IMG/VR virus record: IMGVR_UViG_3300036820_000007
Location: 1 to 64,000 of that record
Origin: a virus
Strand: one strand, 5' to 3'
DNA: 64,000 bases
Shown: positions 15,383 through 23,054 of the stretch, in pieces
Layout of the letters: each line of letters begins with the position of its first letter
Numbering within the stretch: the stretch's first letter is position 1
Made by a program: the position numbers and the translations under genes
Notes under the pieces: model-generated
Databases searched by the model: none
The model's input: the letters and a program-made list of their open reading frames with translations, nothing else
Told to the model about the DNA's origin: nothing

Positions 15383-15597
15383 CGTTCTCCTCTCGATACC
15401 GGGCATGATCGCCCGTGAGAGCACTGAGCGGCGGTATCCGGAAGGCGATCCCCGGCCGCGCGCCTGCGAGTTAGCCCCTAGGCGATTCGCCTAGGCTCGG
15501 TGCGCCTCATGCCGCATGCTCAGTGCTCACACGGGAGCACCGGAACCGCAGGCACGTGCAAGTAGCTGCTTTCGCGCTCGCGGTTCCGGTGTCCCAG

Positions 15598-15750
15598 TTA
15601 GAGGAGTGCCGGCCATGTCAGGGTGCTGAGCATCGGGCGCTTTCGCGCCGGGAACTGCTCAGGATGCCGATGTGCTGACTCGCGCTTACCTTCCGGGATC
15701 GGTGTGCTGATCCTCGCGGTTTCCCCTATGCGGAAGGTCTTGCCTGACAT
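15598..15750 (-). CDS. possible 50-residue protein inside a folded leader
   Basis: ATG frame beginning MSGKTFRIGETARIST, with GGTGAGATC upstream. It coincides almost exactly with the span closed by the 15-bp inverted repeat, so it may be a gene, a structured RNA, or both. The plausible amino-acid usage favours coding only slightly. Confidence 0.35.
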   Translation of the reverse strand: MSGKTFRIGETARISTPIPEGKRESAHRHPEQFPARKRPMLSTLTWPALL

Positions 15751-16188
15751 GGCCGGCTGATCTCACCCGTACCGCTTACCGAGGCGGTACACCCGTCTCA
15801 GCAGTGCGGGCGAGAAGTCTTGTCTTGCTATGTCCCCGGAACGCCGGGGGTTCGGATACTTGCGGCTAGCCGGGACCGGGACACCCGCCAGGCTCTTAAC
15901 CCCTGGCGTCTCACCTTGTCGGCCCTTGCGGGGCGAATCCAGCTGGCGCGTGCTTCAGTTCTCTTGCCCAACCGTGACCCCTTGCGGGGCGGGGCGCCGG
16001 TGCCTGTCACTGCGTGTCCGGCCGATCGATAGCTACTTTACCCGGGGGTGGCCGAAGTGCAACCCGTTTTCGCGAAGTTTCTCTGAATCCCTTACGGCAT
16101 AGGGGTTTCTTGGCGTGGCGCCGGGCGTGTCGCTGCGGAGGTGTCTGGCTTGAGGTCAGATCGGCGCGATTTCGCGCGGGTGTGGGTG

Positions 16189-16228
16189 GGTGCTGAGCTC
16201 GCGTCTGCGCACGGTGGAGCTCAGCACC
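16189..16228. repeat. 12-bp inverted repeat hairpin
   Basis: GGTGCTGAGCTC and GAGCTCAGCACC pair perfectly around a 16-base loop. It lies within the divergent region, downstream of likely leftward promoters, and could act as terminator, attenuator or protein site. Confidence 0.5.
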
Positions 16229-16489
16229 GTACCCAGCCATCGTGACCGGCATGAATGACCACCCGCCCGTCGGCAGGGTAGTCACATCTGACGTCAAGCG
16301 TTAACTTATGAGAATGAACCTTATCCGTAGTGCACGCGGGTGTCGGTGGGCAGCTACGGGGGATTGTCCGTTAGTATCACCCTATAGCCACTTTAAATAC
16401 CGCATAACCCCCCAAATTTACCCTCCGCGACCCTCAAAAATTTCGCGCATGGTGTTTTCCGCGCGCATATAGCCCCCCGGGAGCAAGGT

Positions 16490-16738
16490 GTGGACTTGGG
16501 CGGCATGACCCTGGTCCTTCCATTCGATTCCGATGAGGCCGAATTCCGCCGTGGTGTCGAAGTTGGCATGCTCTGGACCATGGTGCGTGAGCGCGAGCCT
16601 GCGCCGGCGGCCATGATGATCCACTCCGATAACGCGGAGATGGTGATCCGGATCGCGGAGGCATGCGAGCTTCCGTTCACAGCGGCCCCGGCCAGCGAGG
16701 ACTGGCTTTACATCACGATCGGCCCGAAGGCACCCTGA
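16490..16738 (+). CDS. hypothetical protein, 82 aa
   Basis: First rightward gene, starting GTG after GGGAGCAAG. It has the pattern MTLVLPFDSDEAEFRRG, a central helix and a C-terminal strand pair ending WLYITIGPKAP. Possibly a small regulatory or capsid-linked protein; no family recognised. A GAGGC/GCCTC hairpin at 16796-16811 separates it from the convergent gene. Confidence 0.65.
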   Translation: MDLGGMTLVLPFDSDEAEFRRGVEVGMLWTMVREREPAPAAMMIHSDNAEMVIRIAEACELPFTAAPASEDWLYITIGPKAP

Positions 16739-16821
16739 CCACTTCAGCAGGCCCGTGCGTGCATGTAGCGTTCTCAGGTCACGATGGCCCCAGCGGAGGC
16801 CTAATAGCCTCTGGGCTATCG

Positions 16822-17109
16822 CTAGATGCTGCCGTGCATGCCCGTGAACACGATCAGTGGCCAGGGCCCCGGCTCTCGCCATGATCCGTCGGCCATGAAG
16901 CCCCACGCCCAGTTCTGGATGTAGCCGCAGCCGCAGTGCCAGCCATCTTCGGCGGCCTGCAGTACCTCGCGCCCGGCGAGATGATCCGGCCCCCTGCAGT
17001 CTTCATTGCCGCAAGTGAACGGATGCCCAGCGCCGGAGTGCTGGTAGCCGTTCAGGCTCTCCACCTGGGCGGCTGTGAACGGGGCCAGCGCCCGGATGCC
17101 AGTGCTCAT
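16822..17109 (-). CDS. zinc-binding hypothetical protein, 95 aa
   Basis: Start MSTGIRALAPFTAAQ behind GGGAAGATGGGGAGC. CGNEDC and CGCGY elements with a histidine between them suggest one zinc site. The opening (FTAAQVESLNGYQHSGAGHPFTC) resembles a short domain common in actinobacterial phages. Divergent from the small-terminase-like gene. Confidence 0.65.
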   Translation of the reverse strand: MSTGIRALAPFTAAQVESLNGYQHSGAGHPFTCGNEDCRGPDHLAGREVLQAAEDGWHCGCGYIQNWAWGFMADGSWREPGPWPLIVFTGMHGSI

Positions 17110-17147
17110 GCTCCCCATCTTCCCTGATGACAGCCGGGGGTGCGCCC

Positions 17148-17774
17148 ATGCCCCGTCGCCGCACCATGTCCGGCCGCAAGGTGGAGCAGGCCCAGATCGA
17201 CGCGAAGGCCGCCGAGCTCGCGGTCCAGGGCCTGACGATGACGCAGATCTCCCAGCGGATGGGCTGGGCAAGCCCGTCTACGGCGAGCACGGCGATCAAC
17301 CGGCACCTGGCCCGGTCGGCTGAACCGGTCAACGAGGCTCTGAGACGCCTGTGGGGCCACCGGATCGAGGAGAGCGTGAAAGTGGTCTGGGAGGCCATGC
17401 ACGCGGAGAACCTGGTGGTCAGCCAGGGCAAGGTGGTCAGCGATCCGAGGACCGACGAACCGCTGATCGACCGGGACCCGAATGTGCGGGCCGCGGACAC
17501 GATGATGCGGCTGGGGGAGCGGGCGTCGAGGCTGTTCGGGCTGGACGCGCCGAAGAAGACGGTCACCCTGACGGTCGACATGATGCGCTCCGAGCTCATG
17601 GAGCTGGGCGGCAAGCTCGGGTTCGACGATCCCCTCAGCGTGGCGAACGCCCTCGCGGAAGCTTCGGCGCTGCAGATCGCGGAGGCGGGCGGGGGAGCGG
17701 TCCCAGAGCCTGCGGACGTCGTCGAGGGCGAGATCGTGGAAGACAGGCCACAGGGCGTGCAGGGAGACGGATGA
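17148..17774 (+). CDS. probable terminase small subunit
   Basis: Start MPRRRTMSGRKVEQ chosen because GGGGGTGCGCCC precedes it. Residues about 12-55 form a DNA-binding helix-turn-helix unit (LTMTQISQRMGWASPSTASTAINRH). A long helical middle follows, and the C-terminus is acidic. Location upstream of the large terminase and this architecture fit a small subunit that recognises packaging DNA. The intervening cargo genes make the pairing less direct than usual. Confidence 0.6.
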   Translation: MPRRRTMSGRKVEQAQIDAKAAELAVQGLTMTQISQRMGWASPSTASTAINRHLARSAEPVNEALRRLWGHRIEESVKVVWEAMHAENLVVSQGKVVSDPRTDEPLIDRDPNVRAADTMMRLGERASRLFGLDAPKKTVTLTVDMMRSELMELGGKLGFDDPLSVANALAEASALQIAEAGGGAVPEPADVVEGEIVEDRPQGVQGDG

Positions 17775-18037
17775 CCGAACTGGTACATATCGCAGGCACT
17801 CAGGTCCAGGCTGGCTCGCGACTCCGCCAGCGATGCTCATGGTGCGGCACGATGCTCTGCGATTATGACCTTGAGCGCGTCGCGGTACCCGCCGGCCAGG
17901 ATCCGCGACCGGCGTTGTGGGAAACAGGCACGCTGGTTGCAGTGAACGGGAACGTCTCCTGGGTGGTCGAGCACGAGGACGGTGACGAGATCCCGGGCAG
18001 CGCCTGCGCGCGGCTCGACGATGCAGTGACGGCTTAG
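17771..18037 (+). CDS. hypothetical protein with CxxC motif, 88 aa
   Basis: ATGA overlap with the small-terminase-like gene and an AGGGAGACGG ribosome site. CSWCGTMLCDYD near residue 22 and a late cysteine suggest zinc. The pattern CSWCGTML...VAVNGNVSWVVEHEDGDEIPGSAC is a small domain seen repeatedly in actinobacteria; function unknown. Confidence 0.65.
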   Translation: MTELVHIAGTQVQAGSRLRQRCSWCGTMLCDYDLERVAVPAGQDPRPALWETGTLVAVNGNVSWVVEHEDGDEIPGSACARLDDAVTA

Positions 18038-18165
18038 GGTGGCCCGGGCGGTACCCACTCCTCCTGGTAGCCGGGCCGGCGCCGGTATCCCGAGGCGAGC
18101 AGGCGTACGGTCCGGCAATAGCCGTAGCCTTTGACGCCGCCCTGGCCGTAGCAGTGGCAGGTCAC
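18034..18165 (-). CDS. small cysteine-containing protein, 43 aa
   Basis: GTG start with a weak AGGA site. It begins MTCHCYGQGGVKGYGYC and overlaps the convergent neighbour by four bases. The N-terminal cysteine/histidine cluster looks selected rather than random. Function unknown. Confidence 0.45.
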   Translation of the reverse strand: MTCHCYGQGGVKGYGYCRTVRLLASGYRRRPGYQEEWVPPGPP

Positions 18166-18177
18166 GCATCCATGATC

Positions 18178-18823
18178 CTAGTTTGCGCCGCCGATGGAGA
18201 CGACGGAATAGCCCCCGTACGCCTCGCTCGCGCCGTGGCGCCAGAGGATGTAGTGGATGTAGTGGATGTAGTGCTCATCCAGGATGGCCAGTTTGATGAC
18301 AACTGGATGAACAGCCCGTCTTGAGGTCAGGGCGGTCTTCGACCCCAGGGTGATTCCCCAGGCGAAATCGCGTCGGGTCCGCGTCTTCAAGCGCCTGGCT
18401 TATATCGAACATGCTGTAGCCGTGAAGACCTTCGATCCTGCTCTTGACGTCGTCGCTCAGGTTGCCGTAAGCCCACACGCTGTCGACAAAGGCGGCAGGA
18501 GGGGAGGTCGGGGAGACTTCGAGGGCATACAGGCATGTCCCCGGGGCGACGCTCTTGCCGTACGCGCCGTCAGCGTGAAACAGCAGACGGCGGGTACCAG
18601 CAAAGCTCGGATTGTCGGGGATGGCGTTGGACATGTACTCCACCGTTCCGCCCCACGGGAAAGTATGCAGCTCACCCAGTGCTTGCGTGCCAGCGGACTG
18701 AGCCACCGCAGGCTGACAGCGGTGGCTCCCTGACCGAACCGCACACTTGCCTGGGCTGGGGTCTGGGCGATAACCACCGCCTGACAGCGCACCAGCGCTA
18801 TCTGCAAGCCCCCTGAGCAGCAC
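18178..18823 (-). pseudogene. remnant of a TauD/TfdA-type 2-oxoglutarate dioxygenase
   Basis: The frame 18275-18823 contains LHTFPWGG...LLFHADGAYGKS (HxD iron ligands) followed by CLYALEV and FVDSVWAYGNLSDDVK, the order seen in TauD-family enzymes. The frame then ends early. The next block, RAVHPVV, resembles the family's continuation but lies in another frame (18178-18390). The second iron histidine and substrate arginine are not found. A 9-bp tandem repeat (GGATGTAGT, three copies, 18248-18274) sits in the broken part. Cargo unrelated to virion assembly, now non-functional. Confidence 0.5.
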
Positions 18824-19073
18824 GAAACCCGTCCGCCACGCCAGGAAAGAGATCCAGGGCCCATGGAACCCCGTCCACCTGGCCCGCCAACGGGGCTGGT
18901 GTCATACCCTGGCCCTAAAGTCGGGCCCGGCCCGGGGTCCGCCCGCCATCTAGCGCCAGCCTTCAGCACCCGGGAAGTTCAGAGCTAGTATGGCTGCGCT
19001 CAGCTGGCCAGAAGGTCACCATGCACGGCGTATACTGCGTGGGCCCACGGGCTCGAACTAATCGGGAGTGCTT
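18824..19073. other. spacer upstream of the synthetase gene
   Basis: No gene seen. A TATACT string at 19031 could be a -10 box for the synthetase, but its -35 is poor. I looked for a T-box (conserved AGGGTGGNACCGCG) and a tRNA and found neither. Confidence 0.4.
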
Positions 19074-20954
19074 GTGCGATTGCTGATGATTCACGCCGAC
19101 CGCTTCTCCTTCGAGATTACCGGAAGAAGCAAGGCTACAGAATTAGCGAGCGCGCTTGCCCCTACTGAGGAGTCCGCGCAGGTCAAAGAGGTGCTCGTAA
19201 CTTTCGTCAGCGCTGAGAAAACGGATGAAGCCGCCCCCCGCGATGTCGCCGTCGAGGCCGCAAGCCGCATTCGTGAGACGGCTGGCAAGGTGGGAACGAA
19301 CCGCCTCATGGTCTACCCCTACGCGCACCTTTCGAGCAGTCTTGCCCGGCCAAGAATTGCCTCCGAGATCATTGATACACTCGTTGGCCAACTGCGGGCG
19401 GACCACAACTTTGAAACACACAGAGCACCGTTCGGCTTCTACAAGTCTTTCGATATAGCCGGTAAGGGGCATCCGCTCTCGGAACTGGCTATGACGATCG
19501 TTCCTCCTGAGACCGGGGAAGCGTCGGAGGACCCGTCCGTTACGGAGTCGCGCGCCCTCGCGGCTGAGAAGACTCTTGAATCTGAGTGGCGCATCTACCA
19601 GGCCGATGGCTCATTCGTTCTGGCCGACGAGTTCAACTTCCGCACGGACCAAGGGCTACGCGACCTCTACGCCTATGAGCGTGAGGGCACCCGCATCGCA
19701 GAGGACGCGCCACCTCACATCAGACTCATGCGCGAGCATGAACTCGTCGACTACGAGCCAGCCTCGGACGCAGGGAATCTCCGCTGGTATCCCAAAGGAT
19801 TGCTCGTCAAGCGCCTCCTAGAGCAACACATAACGCGGATGGTTCTCGACTACGGCGCCATGGAAGTCGAGACGCCGATCATGTATGACTACAATTACCC
19901 GGCGCTCCGCAAGTACCTGCAGCGCTTCCCGGCCCGGCAGTATGTCGTCAAGAGTGACGACAAGGACCTCTTCCTACGGTTCGCTGCCTGCTTCGGGCAA
20001 TACATGATCCAACATGACATGGTCACATCGCATCACGACCTCCCGGTTAGGCTATATGAGCTCACACATTTCTCCTTCAGGCGGGAGCAGGGGGGCGAAA
20101 TCGCGGGGTTGCGCCGTCTGCGGGCTTTCACCATGCCGGATATGCACAGTCTCGTGAGCGACATGGAGATGGCCAAGGAGGAATTTCTCAAGCAGGTCCA
20201 ACTGTGCTTGCGATGGCTGGATGATCTGGACCTGTCGTGTGTCCCCGCGATCCGCTTCGTGCGTTCCTTCCTAGGCGAGCACCCGGGGTTTGTAGAGGAT
20301 CTGATGCGGGCCCTTGGCCGTCCCGCCCTCATCGAGGTGTGGGACGACCGCTTCTTTTACTTCGTCGCCAAGTTTGAGATGAATTTCATCGACGCCGCGA
20401 AGAAGGCCGCCTGCCTGTCCACCGTGCAGATCGACGTCGAGAATACCGACCGGTTCGACATCAATTACGTGGCCGAGGATGGCCAGAAGCGGCACCCGCT
20501 CCTCATGCACACCTCGGTCTCCGGATCTCTCGACCGGAACGTCTATGCGATCCTGGAAACCCAGGCGATGCGCATGTCGCGCGGTGAGAAGGGCGCCTGG
20601 CCGGTGTGGATGGCACCGATCCAAGTCCGTCTGGTGCCCGTCACTGACAATCACATCCAAGGTGCCCTGCGCTTGGCGGAGGAAATTCCCTTCCGGGTTG
20701 ACGTTGACGACAGAGACGTCAAGCTGGGGAAGAAAATTCGTGACGCGGAGAAGGAGTGGATTCCGTACACGCTTGTGGTGGGCGAGAAAGAACTCTCTGG
20801 GGGCACCCTGACGGTCCGGCCACGCCTAGGCGCGCAGGAGGAGATGCCGGTCGCCTCCTTTATCGAGAGGCTAGCGACTGAGACGGTCGGGCGGCCGGAG
20901 CGGCCGGCCAACACGCCGCGCCTACTATCGCGGCGCCCCATCTTCGTCGGCTGA
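19074..20954 (+). CDS. thrS: archaeal-type threonyl-tRNA synthetase
   Basis: About 626 residues and apparently complete. The N-terminus (MRLLMIHADRFSFEITG) matches the archaeal editing domain rather than the bacterial TGS/editing pair. Class II motifs follow: motif 1 near METPIMYDYN, motif 2 (FSFRREQGGEIAGLRRLRAF) and motif 3 (MHTSVSGSLDRNVYAI). The C-terminal anticodon-binding domain includes RVDVDDRDVKLGKKIRDAE. GTG at 19074 is preferred (GGGAG five bases upstream); the alternative is 19068. The enzyme charges tRNA-Thr. Codon use is less GC-extreme than in neighbours, suggesting recent transfer. Its presence between terminase genes is unusual; it may provide an inhibitor-resistant copy or support translation late in infection. 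Both ideas are inference. Confidence 0.85.
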   Translation: MRLLMIHADRFSFEITGRSKATELASALAPTEESAQVKEVLVTFVSAEKTDEAAPRDVAVEAASRIRETAGKVGTNRLMVYPYAHLSSSLARPRIASEIIDTLVGQLRADHNFETHRAPFGFYKSFDIAGKGHPLSELAMTIVPPETGEASEDPSVTESRALAAEKTLESEWRIYQADGSFVLADEFNFRTDQGLRDLYAYEREGTRIAEDAPPHIRLMREHELVDYEPASDAGNLRWYPKGLLVKRLLEQHITRMVLDYGAMEVETPIMYDYNYPALRKYLQRFPARQYVVKSDDKDLFLRFAACFGQYMIQHDMVTSHHDLPVRLYELTHFSFRREQGGEIAGLRRLRAFTMPDMHSLVSDMEMAKEEFLKQVQLCLRWLDDLDLSCVPAIRFVRSFLGEHPGFVEDLMRALGRPALIEVWDDRFFYFVAKFEMNFIDAAKKAACLSTVQIDVENTDRFDINYVAEDGQKRHPLLMHTSVSGSLDRNVYAILETQAMRMSRGEKGAWPVWMAPIQVRLVPVTDNHIQGALRLAEEIPFRVDVDDRDVKLGKKIRDAEKEWIPYTLVVGEKELSGGTLTVRPRLGAQEEMPVASFIERLATETVGRPERPANTPRLLSRRPIFVG

Positions 20955-21087
20955 TCGACCCTTAACCATCTTTGGTCGCGAGAATTGTGGACGTTTGCGT
21001 CAAGTTTCATGCGGCGGAAGAGATTCGCGCGCTCTGAACCCTTGGGCTCTTGATTCTCTATTAGCGCAGGTTGCTGTCTGCCTGCGG
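20955..21087. other. short spacer after the synthetase
   Basis: No gene, terminator or RNA recognised. Composition is more AT-rich than its surroundings and continues that of the synthetase, consistent with one acquired segment. Confidence 0.35.
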
Positions 21088-21411
21088 CTAAGGGATCGCG
21101 ACTGCCGCCGCGTTCGGTCCCAGCGTTCGGTCCCAGCGGCAGTGACCAGCACCGAACCATCCAGTAGCCGACGGTTCCGCTTCGCACCGGGCCAGGGCTG
21201 AGAGCGGCTCATTCTGGGCTATGTGCGCTGCAGCGTAACCGCCGACGCACACGGCGACCGGCCTGCTGCCCCCGTCGCGGATGCCGGTGCCCCACGCCCA
21301 GTCCTCATCATCGACATGCCAGGCGCCGCCCTCGCGGAGGACCTTCGGGCCCGCGGCCCGCTTGCCGGTTTCGATCTGTTCCCGCAGCCACGTCGCCAGT
21401 GCGTCGCTCAC
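21088..21411 (-). CDS. DUF6221-like small protein, probably altered at its C-terminus
   Basis: GTG start (MSDALATWLREQIETGK) after GATGGAGGGC. The order WLREQIETGKR, a variable middle, then HIAQNEPLSALARCEAE matches the small actinobacterial DUF6221 family. After RCEAE the expected basic helix is missing. Just downstream is a direct 13-bp duplication (CGTTCGGTCCCAG twice, 21111-21136) that changes the frame, so the tail may be a recent mutation. Function of the family is unknown. Confidence 0.6.
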   Translation of the reverse strand: MSDALATWLREQIETGKRAAGPKVLREGGAWHVDDEDWAWGTGIRDGGSRPVAVCVGGYAAAHIAQNEPLSALARCEAEPSATGWFGAGHCRWDRTLGPNAAAVAIP

Positions 21412-21437
21412 GCCCTCCATCCTGCCAGGAGGTGAGC

Positions 21438-23054
21438 GTGAGCGAGCCGCCTGCCGACCCGCTGGCTCTCGAACGGTTCCGGATCCTGGCGCAGCTGTAC
21501 GCGGCCCGCCAGCGCTCCGAGCAGGTGTCCAGCACCCTGGCGGGGTATCTGGACGACCCGCTCGCCTTCATCGACAACTGCGTGGTGTTCCGCCCGGGTG
21601 GCGGCCTGACGGCTTACCAGCGGGAGATCATCGAAAGCCTGGTGACGAAGAAACGGGTCGCCGTCCGGGGACCGCACGGCCTTGGGAAGACTACGACCAG
21701 CGCACTGATCATCTTGTGGTTCAGCCTGACCCGGGAAGCAGCTGGCAGGGACTGGAAGTGCGTGGCCACGGCGGGCGGCTGGCGGCAGCTCGAGCACTAC
21801 CTGTTCCCGGAGATCCGCAAGTGGGCTAAACGGCTGAACTGGGAGGCCCTGGAGCGCCCGCCGCTGGATGAGCGCAGCGAGATGATGCGGCTGAACCTGA
21901 AGCTCCGGCACGGGGAAGCCTTCGCCGCGGCCTCGGATAAGCCCGAACTGATCGAGGGCGCGCACGCCGACTCGATCCTGTACGTCTTCGACGAGTCAAA
22001 AGCGATCATCGCCGACACGTTCGACGCGGCAGAGGGCGCGTTCTCGGGCCAGGAGGCCGACGAAGGGCTCGAGGCCTATGCGCTGGCCATGTCGACCCCC
22101 GGCGAGCCGTCGGGGCGGTTTTACGAGATCCACCGGCATGCTCCGGGCCTGGAGGACTGGCACACCCGGCATGTGACGCTCGAGGAAGCGATCGCCGCCC
22201 GGCGGGTGTCCAGGAAGTGGGCTGAGCAGCGTGCAAGACAGTGGGGGACCACTACCGCCGTCTATAACAACCGCGTCCTCGGGGAATTCTGGAGCTCGGA
22301 TGAGGACGCGCTCGTACCGCTGTCGTGGATAGAGGCCGCGCAGGAGCGCTGGCAGGCCTGGGTGGACGACGGTCGGCCGGAGCAGCCCGCGCCGCACATG
22401 ATCGGCGTGGACGTAGCCAGACAAGGTGTAGACAAAACGGTCTTCGCCATCCGCGAGGGGTTCATCATCCGGGAACTGCGCACCAGCGTGCGCGAGGACA
22501 CGATGGCGACCACCGGGCGCGTCAAGGGGCTGCTCGAGGCCGACCAGGATGCTACGGCCATTGTCGACGTGATCGGGATTGGTGCTGGAGTAGTCGACCG
22601 CCTGCGCGAGATGAACATGCGGGTGGAGCCGTTCACTGCCTCGGCAGGGACCAAGCGCCGGGACGCATCGGGCGAACTGGGATTTTCCAACCTCCGAAGT
22701 GCGGCCGCGTGGAACGCCAGGGAACTGCTTGACCCGGCGCGTAATGCCAAACTGGCCCTTCCTCCCGATGATGAACTGCTTGGCGACCTGACGTCAATTC
22801 ACTGGAAGCCGATGTCGGGCGGCAAAATTCAGATCGAGAGCAAGGATGATATCCGCAAGCGCATCGGCCGTTCAACCGACCGGGCCGACGCGGTTATGTA
22901 TGCCCTGTGGGGAACAGGCGTTTCATGGCTGGATGCATATAACGTAATGGTGTGCGAACATTGCGACCGTGGCTTTGTGCGCAAGCCGGACCGCAATAAG
23001 TGCCCGCACTGCAAAAAGATTATTGACAATGACCTCGAAATCGAAAGCGCTTAG
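21438..23054 (+). CDS. terminase large subunit with C-terminal zinc ribbon
   Basis: 538 residues; GTG start fixed by AGGAGGTGAGC. ATPase: Walker A GPHGLGKTT (about 78-86), Walker B ILYVFDES (about 180-187). RNase H-like nuclease: GVDVARQG (Asp near 324), AIVDVIG, and DRADAVMYA near 483 provide the acidic cluster. It drives DNA packaging at the portal and cuts the concatemer. The last 35 residues hold CEHC and CPHC pairs, an added zinc ribbon that standard large terminases lack and that might contact DNA or the portal. It lies 8 kb from the portal with accessory genes between. Confidence 0.9.
   Translation: MSEPPADPLALERFRILAQLYAARQRSEQVSSTLAGYLDDPLAFIDNCVVFRPGGGLTAYQREIIESLVTKKRVAVRGPHGLGKTTTSALIILWFSLTREAAGRDWKCVATAGGWRQLEHYLFPEIRKWAKRLNWEALERPPLDERSEMMRLNLKLRHGEAFAAASDKPELIEGAHADSILYVFDESKAIIADTFDAAEGAFSGQEADEGLEAYALAMSTPGEPSGRFYEIHRHAPGLEDWHTRHVTLEEAIAARRVSRKWAEQRARQWGTTTAVYNNRVLGEFWSSDEDALVPLSWIEAAQERWQAWVDDGRPEQPAPHMIGVDVARQGVDKTVFAIREGFIIRELRTSVREDTMATTGRVKGLLEADQDATAIVDVIGIGAGVVDRLREMNMRVEPFTASAGTKRRDASGELGFSNLRSAAAWNARELLDPARNAKLALPPDDELLGDLTSIHWKPMSGGKIQIESKDDIRKRIGRSTDRADAVMYALWGTGVSWLDAYNVMVCEHCDRGFVRKPDRNKCPHCKKIIDNDLEIESA

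Larger units (their letters stand above)
453..15395 (-). repeat. dispersed start-associated leader, consensus CGAGAGGAGAC
   Basis: I count 28 copies before left-arm genes, plus one at 40402-40418. The string is longer and more constant than a Shine-Dalgarno needs (YGAGAGGAGACAGC in the best copies), sits 3-12 bases from ATG, GTG or TTG, and is usually preceded by one or two hairpins of variable sequence. Confidence 0.75.
15383..16489. other. structured leader and divergent promoter region
   Basis: Over 1 kb without a clear large gene. It contains CCTAGGCGA/TCGCCTAGG (15477-15495), CACCGGAACCGC/GCGGTTCCGGTG (15538-15591), a 15-bp stem GCCGGCCATGTCAGG (15608-15622 with 15743-15757), GTACCGC/GCGGTAC (15769-15790), CCCCGG/CCGGGG near 15837 and a 12-bp stem at 16189-16228. 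Hairpin loops read GAAA on the minus strand. 16300-16450 is AT-rich with several -10-like strings and probably carries promoters for both arms; exact positions cannot be fixed. Confidence 0.55.

Noticed and set aside
7170-15420. CRISPR-like array suspected from regularly spaced repeats
   Set aside because: The constant element is only a ribosome leader, spacing follows genes, and the intervening sequence is coding rather than uniform spacers.
16007-16297. 96-residue minus-strand frame as first gene of the left arm
   Set aside because: It starts with TTG and has no leader, runs across several hairpins, and has the arginine/proline-rich composition of a random frame.
16379-16489. Cohesive-end (cos) site near the divergence point
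   Set aside because: The location and C-runs are suggestive, but no defined overhang or terminase-binding repeat can be identified from sequence alone.
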